Source of the DNA: Pseudomonadota bacterium
GTDB taxonomy: Bacteria; Pseudomonadota; Gammaproteobacteria; Burkholderiales; Burkholderiaceae_C
NCBI GenBank assembly: GCA_023422975.1
Contig: JAFAGF010000199.1
Span: 1 to 11,467 of the forward strand
DNA length: 11,467 nucleotides
Reading direction: 5' to 3'
In this document: in pieces, positions 1-6,156 of the stretch
Position numbering within the stretch: the first letter of the stretch is position 1
Layout: every line of letters begins with the position of its first letter
Made by a program: the position numbers and the translations under genes
Notes under the pieces: model-generated
Seen by the model: only the letters and a program-made list of their open reading frames with translations
Databases searched by the model: none
Told to the model about the DNA's origin: nothing

Positions 1-507
1 AACAAAGACTGGCGCCTGAACGAGCGCCACTATGGTGGCCTGCAGGGCTTGAACAAGGCCGACATGGCCAAGCAGTATGGCGACGCCCAGGTGCTGCAAT
101 GGCGCCGCAGCTACGACGTACCACCTCCAGCGCTGGAGCCCACCGACGCCCGCAGCGAACGCAGCGACCGCCGCTATGCCGAGCTGAACCCCGAGCAAGT
201 GCCACTGACCGAATGCCTCAAAGACACCGTCGCCCGCGTGGTGCCTTTCTGGACCGATACCCTGGCCCCCCAGATCAAGGCGGGCAAGCGCGTGGTCATC
301 GCCGCGCACGGTAACTCCATCCGCGCCCTGGTCAAGTATTTGGACAATATCGCCGATGACGCTATCGTTGGGGTCAACATCCCCAACGGCATCCCCTTAG
401 TGTACGAGCTGGATGAAAACCTCAAGCCCATCCGCAGCTACTATCTGGGCGATGCTGAAGCCGCCGCCAAGGCCGCGGCGGCTGTTGCTGCACAAGGCAA
501 GGCTTGA
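1..507 (+). CDS. gpmA: 2,3-bisphosphoglycerate-dependent phosphoglycerate mutase, C-terminal part (5' end outside window)
   Basis: The reading frame is open from base 1 to the TGA at 505–507 and gives 168 residues. The family is about 250 residues long, so roughly the first 80 are missing to the left. The enzyme interconverts 3- and 2-phosphoglycerate in glycolysis and gluconeogenesis in the cytosol. Visible family landmarks are [10 protein letters not shown] at window residues 7–16, where Glu8 corresponds to the catalytic acid, and [14 protein letters not shown], where His103 (bases 307–309) is the second active-site histidine. The [13 protein letters not shown] stretch near the end is also typical. 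The C-terminus is an Ala-rich tail ending AAQGKA, a common lineage-specific extension. The N-terminal phosphohistidine motif (RHG) is not in the window. The gene reads toward ctpA with a 104-nt gap and no clear T-tract terminator, so readthrough is possible. Confidence 0.96.
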   Translation, partial: NKDWRLNERHYGGLQGLNKADMAKQYGDAQVLQWRRSYDVPPPALEPTDARSERSDRRYAELNPEQVPLTECLKDTVARVVPFWTDTLAPQIKAGKRVVIAAHGNSIRALVKYLDNIADDAIVGVNIPNGIPLVYELDENLKPIRSYYLGDAEAAAKAAAAVAAQGKA

Positions 508-532
508 TTTTGTAACACCCTACCTGCCTACG

Positions 533-558
533 GGTGGTTGTGCCTTTGGCCCACCACC
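533..558 (+). other. interrupted hairpin between gpmA and ctpA
   Basis: GGTGGT (533–538) pairs with ACCACC (553–558). An inner GCC/GGC pair (542–544 and 548–550) closes a TTT loop, with a small internal loop between the two helices. No T-run follows, so it does not look like a standard intrinsic terminator. It might be a weak transcript-end structure or a pause site. A TATATT at 576–581 resembles a −10 box for ctpA, but I find no convincing −35 at the right distance. Confidence 0.3.
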
Positions 559-611
559 TGCAAGGCAGCGCCGTGTATATTTGTCCACGCTGATCTAAAA
601 CTAAAGTCTCT

Positions 612-2060
612 ATGAGCCAAAAACTCAAAATTGCTGGCTGGGTATCGCTGGGCGTTGTAGCAGGTGCATTGACCACCGTGTCTTTGCAAACGGTTGCGCG
701 TGGCGGCATTTCCCCGCTTCCTCTGGAAGAAATCCAGCAGCTGTCGGCTGTATTCGGCATCATCAAGACGGATTACGTCGAGGTTGTGGACGATAAAAAG
801 CTCATCACCGATGCCATCTCCGGCATGGTGTCCAGCCTGGACCCCCACTCTCAGTATTTCGACAAGAAGACCTTCAAGGAATTCCGCGAAGGCACCTCCG
901 GCCGCTTTGTGGGCGTAGGCATTGAAATTACCCAGGAAGATGGTCTGATCAAGATTGTCTCGCCCATCGAAGGCTCCCCCGCAGACCGCGCGGGCCTGAA
1001 AACCGGCGACCTGATCACCAAAATTGACAGCACAGCGGTAAAGGGCCTGAGCCTCAACGAGGCCGTCAAGCGCATGCGTGGCGAACCCAAGACCAAGGTG
1101 GAGTTGACCATCCTGCGCAAGGATGAAAGCCGCAGCTTCCCCGTCACCATCACGCGCGAAGAAATCAAGACCCAGTCGGTCAAGGGCAAGCTGATTGAAC
1201 CCGGCTATGGCTGGGTGCGCCTGAGCCAGTTCCAGGAACGCACCGTGGACGACTTTGTGCGCAAAGTCGAAGAAATCTACAAGGAAGACCCCCACATCAA
1301 GGGCTTGGTGCTGGATCTGCGCAACGACCCCGGTGGTCTGCTGGACGCGGCCGTCGCCATCTCCGCCGCTTTCTTGCCCGAAGGCGTGACGGTGGTGAGC
1401 ACCAATGGCCAGCTGGAAGAAAGCAAGGCCACGTTCAAGGCTGCGCCAGAGTTCTACGCACGCCGTGGCTCGGGTGACCCGCTCAAACGCTTGCCCGAAG
1501 CGCTGAAAAAAGTGCCTTTGGTGGTGCTGGTCAACGAAGGCTCGGCCTCGGCCAGCGAAATCGTGGCCGGTGCCTTGCAGGACCACAAGCGCGCCACCAT
1601 CATGGGCAGCCAGTCGTTTGGCAAGGGATCGGTGCAAACCGTACGCCCCTTGGGCCCCGATACCGGCTTGAAACTGACCACTGCGCTTTACTACACCCCC
1701 AGCGGCAAATCCATCCAGGCCAAGGGCATCGTGCCCGACGTGATGGTGGACGAGACCGCCGAAGGCGATGTCTACGCCGCGCTGCGCATGCGTGAGTCCG
1801 ACCTGGAAAAGCACATCGGCAATGGCGATCCCGCTGCGGAAGCCCAAGCCGTGGCCGCCCGCGAGAAGCTGCGCGAAGAAGCCCGCAAGCGTCTGGAAGA
1901 AGATGCCAAAAAACCGGTCTCGGAGCGCCGTCTGCCAGAGTTTGGCTCTGCCAAGGACTTCCAGTTGCAACAAGCCTTGAACCAACTCAAAGGCCAGCCC
2001 GTCAAAGTCAGCAAGACGCTGACCGAGCGTCCGCCCGAGAAAAAGGACAAGGACGAATAA
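612..2060 (+). CDS. ctpA: C-terminal processing peptidase, S41 family (CtpA/Prc type)
   Basis: This 482-residue protein is an exported serine protease that cleaves proteins near their C-termini, usually with cell-envelope substrates. Residues 8–26 form a hydrophobic signal peptide or anchor. Residues about 97–182 form a PDZ domain (GRFVGVGIEI, then SPADRAGLKTGDLI) that would bind substrate C-termini. Residues about 195–385 form the S41 protease core. The catalytic dyad is read as Ser313 in EGSASASEIVAGAL and Lys338 in SFGKGSVQ. The 25-residue spacing equals that of E. coli Prc Ser430/Lys455, and Gln342 matches its Gln459. A charged, helix-rich tail (about 395–482) ends in PPEKKDKDE. The length is usual for the ~450–480-residue CtpA class. 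The ribosome site before the ATG is weak. The gene lies between gpmA and moeB and its transcript probably ends at the 2161–2187 terminator. Confidence 0.95.
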   Translation: MSQKLKIAGWVSLGVVAGALTTVSLQTVARGGISPLPLEEIQQLSAVFGIIKTDYVEVVDDKKLITDAISGMVSSLDPHSQYFDKKTFKEFREGTSGRFVGVGIEITQEDGLIKIVSPIEGSPADRAGLKTGDLITKIDSTAVKGLSLNEAVKRMRGEPKTKVELTILRKDESRSFPVTITREEIKTQSVKGKLIEPGYGWVRLSQFQERTVDDFVRKVEEIYKEDPHIKGLVLDLRNDPGGLLDAAVAISAAFLPEGVTVVSTNGQLEESKATFKAAPEFYARRGSGDPLKRLPEALKKVPLVVLVNEGSASASEIVAGALQDHKRATIMGSQSFGKGSVQTVRPLGPDTGLKLTTALYYTPSGKSIQAKGIVPDVMVDETAEGDVYAALRMRESDLEKHIGNGDPAAEAQAVAAREKLREEARKRLEEDAKKPVSERRLPEFGSAKDFQLQQALNQLKGQPVKVSKTLTERPPEKKDKDE

Positions 2061-2064
2061 ACAA

Positions 2065-2148
2065 AGATAGCAGCTAGCGTTTACCTGATCTTGCTTTCAA
2101 TGCCAAAAGCATTTGAAATTCAAGAACCACCTACGCTAGCAGCTCTCT
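2065..2148. repeat. degraded, split copy of the AGCTGCTAGCG inverted repeat
   Basis: AGCAGCTAGCGT (2069–2080) and ACGCTAGCAGCT (2133–2144) are inverted copies with one mismatch in 12. With flanking AGA/TCT bases the arms extend to about 16 with two mismatches. They enclose 52 nt that hold a smaller hairpin, TCAATGC (2097–2103) with GCATTTGA (2109–2116). The core is the same as the perfect hairpin at 8804–8842. A T-rich stretch (CTCTTTTTC) follows the right arm on the plus strand. This looks like an expanded or decayed member of a dispersed intergenic repeat, sitting after ctpA and before the true terminator. Confidence 0.7.
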
Positions 2149-2160
2149 TTTTCTCAAAAC

Positions 2161-2187
2161 AGCCGGGTATGCATGCCCGGCTTTTTT
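2161..2187 (+). terminator. intrinsic terminator after ctpA, immediately upstream of moeB
   Basis: AGCCGGG (2161–2167) pairs perfectly with CCCGGCT (2176–2182) across an 8-nt loop, followed by six T residues (2182–2187). The geometry is that of a rho-independent terminator for ctpA. It ends 12 nt before the moeB start codon, so there is no room for a promoter between them. Confidence 0.85.
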
Positions 2188-2199
2188 CATGGACGCACC

Positions 2200-2952
2200 A
2201 TGAACGACGATCAACTTCTGCGCTACTCGCGCCACATCCTGCTCGACGAAGTCGGCATTGAAGGCCAGCAAGCCATGCTGGATGCCCGCGTGCTCATCAT
2301 TGGCGCGGGCGGCCTGGGTTCGCCCGCAGCGCTGTATCTGGCGGCTTCTGGCATCGGCCATATCACCTTGGTCGACGATGACGAGGTCGATCTGACCAAC
2401 CTGCAGCGCCAGATTGCCCACACCACCGCACGGGTAGGCCAGCCCAAGGTGCAGTCTGCCGCACAAGCGCTGCAAGCCCTCAACCCTGATATTCAAGTGC
2501 AATGTGTGCAGCAGCATGCGGACGATGCCTTGCTGGACGAACTTGTCTCACAGGCCAGCGTCGTTTTGGACTGCTGCGATAACTACCGCACACGGCAAAC
2601 TGTGAATGCCGCATGTGTCAAACACCGCGTGCCTTTGGTGGCAGGTGCCATCATTCGGTTTGATGGGCAAATTACGGTGTTTGATCCCCGCAAAGAGACC
2701 TCTCCGTGCTATGCCTGTCTGTTCGCGCCAGAGGAAACCTTTGAGGAAGTGCAGTGTTCCACCATGGGGGTGCTCGCACCACTGGTCGGTGTTATTGGTT
2801 CCATGCAAGCCGCAGAAGCATTGAAACTCATCACCGGAATTGGCGACCCTTTGGTCGGTAAGCTATTGATGTTAGATGGGAAAAACATGGAGTGGTCACG
2901 CATGCGCACCAGCCGAAATCCGGAGTGCTCCATTTGTTGTAACAACAAGTAG
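2200..2952 (+). CDS. moeB: sulfur-carrier protein adenylyltransferase, MoeB/ThiF/HesA family
   Basis: This 250-residue cytosolic E1-like enzyme should use ATP to adenylate the C-terminal glycine of a ubiquitin-like sulfur carrier (MoaD for molybdopterin, or ThiS for thiamine). The nucleotide loop is GAGGLGS (35–41). Further landmarks are NLQRQ (67–71), Lys83 in GQPKV and DCCDN (124–128), whose Asp127 matches the catalytic aspartate. The zinc cysteines are Cys170/Cys173 (CYAC) and Cys243/Cys246 (CSIC). Cys186 aligns with the conserved cysteine of MoeB and ThiF. Length equals E. coli MoeB (249) and there is no rhodanese domain. An in-frame ATG at 2173 lies inside the terminator hairpin, so the ATG at 2200 (MNDDQLLRYSRHI) is preferred. 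MoeB and ThiF cannot be separated firmly by sequence alone, and neither carrier gene is in the window. Confidence 0.88.
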   Translation: MNDDQLLRYSRHILLDEVGIEGQQAMLDARVLIIGAGGLGSPAALYLAASGIGHITLVDDDEVDLTNLQRQIAHTTARVGQPKVQSAAQALQALNPDIQVQCVQQHADDALLDELVSQASVVLDCCDNYRTRQTVNAACVKHRVPLVAGAIIRFDGQITVFDPRKETSPCYACLFAPEETFEEVQCSTMGVLAPLVGVIGSMQAAEALKLITGIGDPLVGKLLMLDGKNMEWSRMRTSRNPECSICCNNK

Positions 2953-3038
2953 GATATTGACTACACCTTCAGCGAAATGGGCGATGCAAAATGGGCCCTC
3001 ACTTTCACTAATCCCCCTTTATTGGTTCTGTTTGTACC

Positions 3039-3407
3039 GTGACGCTCAAGACTTTTTTCGTGGAAGACAACGCCACGATCCGCGAAAATTTGATTGAGAC
3101 GCTGCTCGAACTCTCGGATGTCGAGCCGGTGGGCTATGCAGAAACTGAAGCTGAAGGCACTGCATGGCTAACCGATCCGCACAACGATTGGGATCTGGCC
3201 ATCGTCGACCTATTTTTGCGCCAGGGCAGCGGTTTGGGCGTGGTGGCTGCGTGCCAAAAGCGCAAGCCCGGCCAACGCGTGATTGTGCTGAGCAACTACG
3301 CCACTTTGGATGTGCGCCAGCGCTGCACCGAACTGGGCGTCGATGCCATTTTTGACAAATCCAATGAAATCGACTCCTTGCTGGATTTCTGTATGGAAAT
3401 GGGCTGA
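3039..3407 (+). CDS. stand-alone receiver-domain response regulator (CheY-like, no output domain)
   Basis: The 122-residue protein is a single receiver domain and nothing else. Residues seen are the acidic pair Glu9–Asp10 (FFVEDN), the phosphoacceptor Asp57 (LAIVDLFL), the switch Ser85 (VIVLSNYA) and Lys107 (FDKS). All key residues are present, so it should be phosphorylatable. It ends just after helix 5, so it must act by protein contact or as a phosphate sink or shuttle. The start is GTG at 3039. No Shine–Dalgarno sequence precedes it, and an in-frame stop lies at 3009–3011, so no upstream ATG is possible. It follows moeB by 86 nt and faces the NarL-type regulator across a shared terminator. 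The histidine kinase at 4298 is the obvious candidate partner, by inference. Confidence 0.9.
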   Translation: MTLKTFFVEDNATIRENLIETLLELSDVEPVGYAETEAEGTAWLTDPHNDWDLAIVDLFLRQGSGLGVVAACQKRKPGQRVIVLSNYATLDVRQRCTELGVDAIFDKSNEIDSLLDFCMEMG

Positions 3408-3428
3408 AGCCCGCTATGCACACAACAC

Positions 3429-3473
3429 GCTGAAACAAAAAAGCTGGGCACCGCCCAGCTTTTTTGTTTCAGC
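3429..3473. terminator. bidirectional intrinsic terminator with a 21-bp perfect stem
   Basis: The arms 3429–3449 and 3453–3473 are perfect reverse complements around the 3-nt loop ACC. Each arm carries an A- or T-run of six next to a GCTGGGC/GCCCAGC core, so a U-tract follows the GC stem on both strands. It lies between the convergent genes ending at 3407 (+) and 3513 (−) and should terminate both. Confidence 0.93.
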
Positions 3474-3512
3474 CGCAGCAGAGAGCAACTGGCCATCAGC
3501 CAGCTCACACCA

Positions 3513-4145
3513 TCAATCGATCAGCTTGTTCTTCAATGCGTAGTAGGTCAAATCGCTGTTGGAGGACAGCGCCATCTTTTCCATCAAGCGGGTGCGATAG
3601 GTACTGACCGTTTTCACACTCAAAGACAATGACTTGGCAATGTCCCCTGCGGTTTCACCCTTGGCCAGTTTCAGAAAAACCTGGAACTCACGCTCAGAGA
3701 GCTGCTCATGGGGCGGCACATCATCTTTGCGGTTGAGTTGCTGGGCCAGCAAATCTGCCACCGTAGGCGTCAGGTAGCGACGGCCCAAGGCAATGGTGCG
3801 AATCGCTTCGGCAATCTCTTTGGGCTCACACTCTTTATTCAGATAGCCGCTGGCACCTTGGCGAATCAAGTTGATCGCGTAATGCTCTTCAGGATAGCCA
3901 CTCAGAATCAAGATTCCCATATCTGGCGCCTTGGCACGCAGCATGGCCAGTGCGTCCAAGCCACTTTGCCCCGGCATGGACAAGTCCATCACCAGTACAT
4001 CAATATCTTGCTGACGCACCAAGTCAATGGCTTCACGCCCATTGCTGGCCTCCCCTGCTACGCGCAAGTCCACATGCTCAGACAAATACTGGCGCAGCCC
4101 TGAGCGCACGATGGCATGGTCATCCACGATACCTACTTTGATCAT
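3513..4145 (-). CDS. NarL/FixJ-family response regulator with LuxR-type HTH
   Basis: This 210-residue two-domain transcription factor has an N-terminal receiver (about 1–120) with Asp8–Asp9, phosphoacceptor Asp54 (VLVMDLSMPG), Ser82 and Lys104 (YLNKE). The C-terminal LuxR/GerE helix-turn-helix (about 147–205) begins LSEREFQVFLKLAKGET. Its recognition-helix region is LSLSVKTVSTYRTRLMEKM. On phosphorylation it would dimerise and bind inverted repeats in promoters. An AGGAAAGAGG ribosome-binding stretch precedes the ATG at 4145. It is divergent from the CHASE3 kinase over 152 nt, and that kinase's HisKA_3 domain is the class that pairs with NarL-type regulators. Cognate pairing is therefore strongly suggested. 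Its regulon cannot be read from the sequence, although the neighbouring stress genes are candidates. Confidence 0.96.
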   Translation of the reverse strand: MIKVGIVDDHAIVRSGLRQYLSEHVDLRVAGEASNGREAIDLVRQQDIDVLVMDLSMPGQSGLDALAMLRAKAPDMGILILSGYPEEHYAINLIRQGASGYLNKECEPKEIAEAIRTIALGRRYLTPTVADLLAQQLNRKDDVPPHEQLSEREFQVFLKLAKGETAGDIAKSLSLSVKTVSTYRTRLMEKMALSSNSDLTYYALKNKLID

Positions 4146-4297
4146 CGAAGCCTCTTTCCTGTTTTCTGGGACACATCCCTATACGTTCTTAGTTTCGCAA
4201 TACAAATGCTTGCAGCACACAGCGCTAACCCTGTCTCAAAGCAACTTGATTATGTCCACCATCTGCCCCAAACTGATTACCAGTTGGAGGACTCACT
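4146..4297. promoter_or_regulatory. divergent promoter region between regulator and kinase genes
   Basis: This 152-bp gap holds the 5' leaders of two divergent genes, so it must contain promoters for at least one and probably both. On the minus strand TTGTAT, a 16-nt spacer and TATAGG form a weak sigma70-like candidate. I could not pick a convincing plus-strand box or a clear long dyad that would mark an autoregulatory site. Confidence 0.45.
4286..4290 (+). promoter_or_regulatory. ribosome-binding site fixing the GTG start of the kinase
   Basis: GGAGG lies 7 nt before the GTG at 4298. It has ideal length and spacing, which decides for GTG at 4298 over the in-frame ATG at 4322 (residue 9). 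The latter has no such site and would shorten the positively charged N-terminus before the first membrane helix. Confidence 0.85.
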
Positions 4298-5665
4298 GTG
4301 AATTGGACAACGTTACGCCGTATGGCTATTAGTTTGCCGCTGGCAATTCTTGCGGCGTGCCTCATGATTGGCGTCAGCGAATATGGCTACAAACAAACAA
4401 GCGAATTGCTTACAAACCTGACGCGTGCATACGACATCCGCACCTCGATCAGTGTCCTGATGAAGGACATGCTCAATGCCGAGACTGGCTTACGTGGTTA
4501 TTTGCTCACCAATGACCCCAAGTATCTGGAGCCCTATCAAGAAGCCTCCAAAGATATCTCTCGGTCTTTGAACAACATTCGCCAAAATATTGAAAATGAC
4601 CGCACCAAGTCCGACGTGTTTATGGCTTTGAGCCAGAGCATCGGCAGAAAAACTGCGGAAATGGATTTAAGCCTGAAGCTATTTCGTGAAGGCAATGCCG
4701 ATGCGCTGAAGTTTGTCATGTTCACCGACATGGGCAACAGCGACATGAACAGCATCCGCACCCTCTCTCACCAGTTGGAAGAGGCTGTAGTGCAAGAAGC
4801 CCAGCGCTATCAGGATGACGTCAAGTCATCCTTGGTTTGGGCCCGCGTGGGCGTAGCAACCATCACTTTCATTGGAGTCTTGGCCTTTTACCTCTATCTG
4901 CGCCAGCACAATATCGTCGAGCGTTTGCACAAACGGGAGCAAGCACTGCTGTCTGAAGAGCGCACTCGGCTGGAGCAATTGGTGCGAGAGCGTACGGCCA
5001 CCCTTACAGAACTTGCTAACCACTTGCAACAAGTGCGCGAAGACGAGCGCGGACATTTGGCGCGCGAGCTGCACGACGAACTGGGCGCACTGCTGACGGC
5101 CGCCAAGCTGGATGTGGCCCGCTTGAAGTCCAAGATCGAAATGTCCAACCCTGAAGTAGCCGACCGCGTCAAGCACCTGACCGAAACGCTCAACAGCGGG
5201 ATTGCGCTCAAGCGCCGCATCGTGGAAGACCTGCGTCCCTCTTCACTGGCCAATTTGGGGCTGTCAACATCGCTGGAAATTTTGACCAACGAATTCTCCC
5301 AGCGCATTGGCGTTGAAGTCGAAGCCAATTTAGAAGCCGTGGAGTTGCCGGATGCAACAGAGTTGACTATCTATCGTCTGGTGCAAGAGTCTCTGACGAA
5401 CATCGGCAAATACGCCAAAGCCAGCAAAATTGCAGTCAGCGTCCACAACTACCCCACCTATGTTGCCGTGCAAATCCAAGACAACGGGGAAGGTTTTGAC
5501 CTGGCATCGATCCGCCCTAACTCGCACGGGCTTGCAGGCATGCGCCATCGCGTTGAAGCTACCGGGGGGCGTCTGACCATCAACTCCGCCATCGGCGAAG
5601 GAACCACCATTTCAGCGGTGATCCCGACCGGGGCCAGCCCTGCCGAGGTCCTTGCCCCAGCCTGA
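4298..5665 (+). CDS. CHASE3-domain sensor histidine kinase (NarX/DesK-type HisKA_3)
   Basis: This 455-residue inner-membrane kinase has a first transmembrane helix at about 10–28 and a periplasmic CHASE3 sensor at about 35–175, with the hallmark MLNAETGLRGYLLTNDPKYL at 58–77. A second transmembrane helix lies at about 181–201, followed by a coiled-coil linker (205–245). The HisKA_3 dimerisation domain has the phosphoacceptor His259 in LARELHDELGALL. The HATPase domain has N-box Asn368, G1 box DNGEGF (395–400) and a GLAGMRHRVEATGG loop (411–424). All catalytic landmarks are intact. The CHASE3 ligand is unknown for nearly all members. HisKA_3 kinases normally signal to NarL-type regulators, which matches the divergent neighbour. 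A stand-alone receiver lies just beyond that regulator and may be a second phosphate acceptor. The transcript should end at the 5699–5722 terminator. Confidence 0.96.
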   Translation: MNWTTLRRMAISLPLAILAACLMIGVSEYGYKQTSELLTNLTRAYDIRTSISVLMKDMLNAETGLRGYLLTNDPKYLEPYQEASKDISRSLNNIRQNIENDRTKSDVFMALSQSIGRKTAEMDLSLKLFREGNADALKFVMFTDMGNSDMNSIRTLSHQLEEAVVQEAQRYQDDVKSSLVWARVGVATITFIGVLAFYLYLRQHNIVERLHKREQALLSEERTRLEQLVRERTATLTELANHLQQVREDERGHLARELHDELGALLTAAKLDVARLKSKIEMSNPEVADRVKHLTETLNSGIALKRRIVEDLRPSSLANLGLSTSLEILTNEFSQRIGVEVEANLEAVELPDATELTIYRLVQESLTNIGKYAKASKIAVSVHNYPTYVAVQIQDNGEGFDLASIRPNSHGLAGMRHRVEATGGRLTINSAIGEGTTISAVIPTGASPAEVLAPA

Positions 5666-5698
5666 GCGCCTTCTCCCCTAAGCTCCTCACCTCAAGCC

Positions 5699-5722
5699 AG
5701 CCACCTCACGGTGGCTTTTTTT
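5699..5722 (+). terminator. intrinsic terminator of the histidine kinase gene
   Basis: AGCCACC (5699–5705) and GGTGGCT (5710–5716) form a 7-bp perfect stem with a TCAC loop, followed by seven T residues (5716–5722). It separates the kinase transcript from the small-gene cluster that begins at 5919. Confidence 0.88.
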
Positions 5723-5918
5723 ATCAAGCGATGCACCTTGAAACACTTCGGTATGCGTGTAGGCCTGCACGCACACCGACGCTGCGCAGCACGCTGACAC
5801 GCATGCGCAAGCGGTACTGGCACAGCCGCAATCTTCCTCTCACTACAGTGGAAACCACTGATGGCAGCGCTGCCAACCTTGCGGCGCTGAACCCTGCAAA
5901 CACTTGAGGAGGCCAGTC
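5723..5918 (+). promoter_or_regulatory. dyad-rich leader upstream of the DUF1328 gene
   Basis: This 196-nt stretch has no coding signal. It contains a near-perfect 20-bp palindrome, TGCGTGTAGGCCTGCACGCA (5754–5773, 9 of 10 positions symmetric). CAGTGG-AAA-CCACTG lies at 5846–5860 and the perfect 12-bp palindrome GGCAGCGCTGCC at 5863–5874. ATGCGTGT (5753–5760) can also pair with ACACGCAT (5797–5804), which would compete with the first palindrome. The promoter of the small-gene cluster should lie here, because an intrinsic terminator bounds it on the left. I could not identify a clean −35/−10 pair. Confidence 0.5.
5906..5912 (+). promoter_or_regulatory. strong ribosome-binding site of the DUF1328 gene
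   Basis: GAGGAGG lies 6 nt before the ATG at 5919. A longer reading from a TTG at 5904 would start inside this site and is rejected. The strength of the site suggests efficient translation. Confidence 0.85.
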
Positions 5919-6086
5919 ATGCTGCATTACGCCGTTGTATTTCTCATCATTGCTTTGATTGCTGCCGTTTTTGGTTTTGGCGGCATTGCATCTGGTGCGG
6001 TTGGTATTGCCAAAATTTTGTTCTTTATCTTCGTGGTCATGGCGGTTGTGACATTCGTCATGAGCCTGCTGAAAAAGAAGGGCTGA
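5919..6086 (+). CDS. DUF1328 (YtjA-type) small membrane protein
   Basis: This 55-residue protein is almost entirely hydrophobic, with two transmembrane helices at about 3–20 and 30–50. They are separated by the Gly-rich turn [15 protein letters not shown], and the protein ends in LLKKKG, which should face the cytosol. The FGFGGIA...[13 protein letters not shown] pattern is the signature I recall for the DUF1328/YtjA family. The biochemical role of the family is unknown, and members are often seen beside stress-response genes. Length is normal for the family. It is first in a run of three small plus-strand genes between two terminators and has the best ribosome-binding site of the three. Confidence 0.93.
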   Translation: MLHYAVVFLIIALIAAVFGFGGIASGAVGIAKILFFIFVVMAVVTFVMSLLKKKG

Positions 6087-6099
6087 CCCAAGCGCCTTT

Positions 6100-6113
6100 G
6101 CGTAGCCCTACGC
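6100..6113. repeat. short inverted repeat upstream of the ElaB-like gene
   Basis: GCGTAG, CC and CTACGC form a perfect 6-bp dyad in the 70-nt gap after the DUF1328 gene. No T-run follows, so it is not a typical terminator. It could be an operator, an RNA processing or stability hairpin, or chance. Confidence 0.4.
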
Positions 6114-6156
6114 GCCTCTCCACGCTCTCTTACAAATATCTATTGAGAAAGACGCT

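Noticed and set aside
528..1985. Long open frame (485 codons) antisense to ctpA
   Set aside because: It is the mirror of a well-supported S41 protease with intact catalytic residues. Its translation is His/Gly/Phe/Asp-rich with no recognisable motif, as expected from codon bias on the opposite strand.
2173..2199. Upstream ATG for moeB adding nine residues
   Set aside because: It lies inside the terminator hairpin and would encode the stem and T-run. The family N-terminus fits the ATG at 2200.
4241..4297. Small plus-strand open frames crossing the divergent gap into the kinase start
   Set aside because: They overlap the kinase start in another frame, lack ribosome sites and family features, and the GGAGG at 4286 clearly serves the GTG at 4298.
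5737..5766. CTTGAAA as a heat-shock (sigma32) or TTGAAA sigma70 −35 box
   Set aside because: No CCCATNT-like or TATAAT-like element occurs at the required distance downstream.
5817..5835. TGGCAC-like sigma54 promoter before the DUF1328 gene
   Set aside because: The GG dinucleotide at 5819–5820 is not followed by GC after 10 nt (AT is found), so the essential −12 element is missing.
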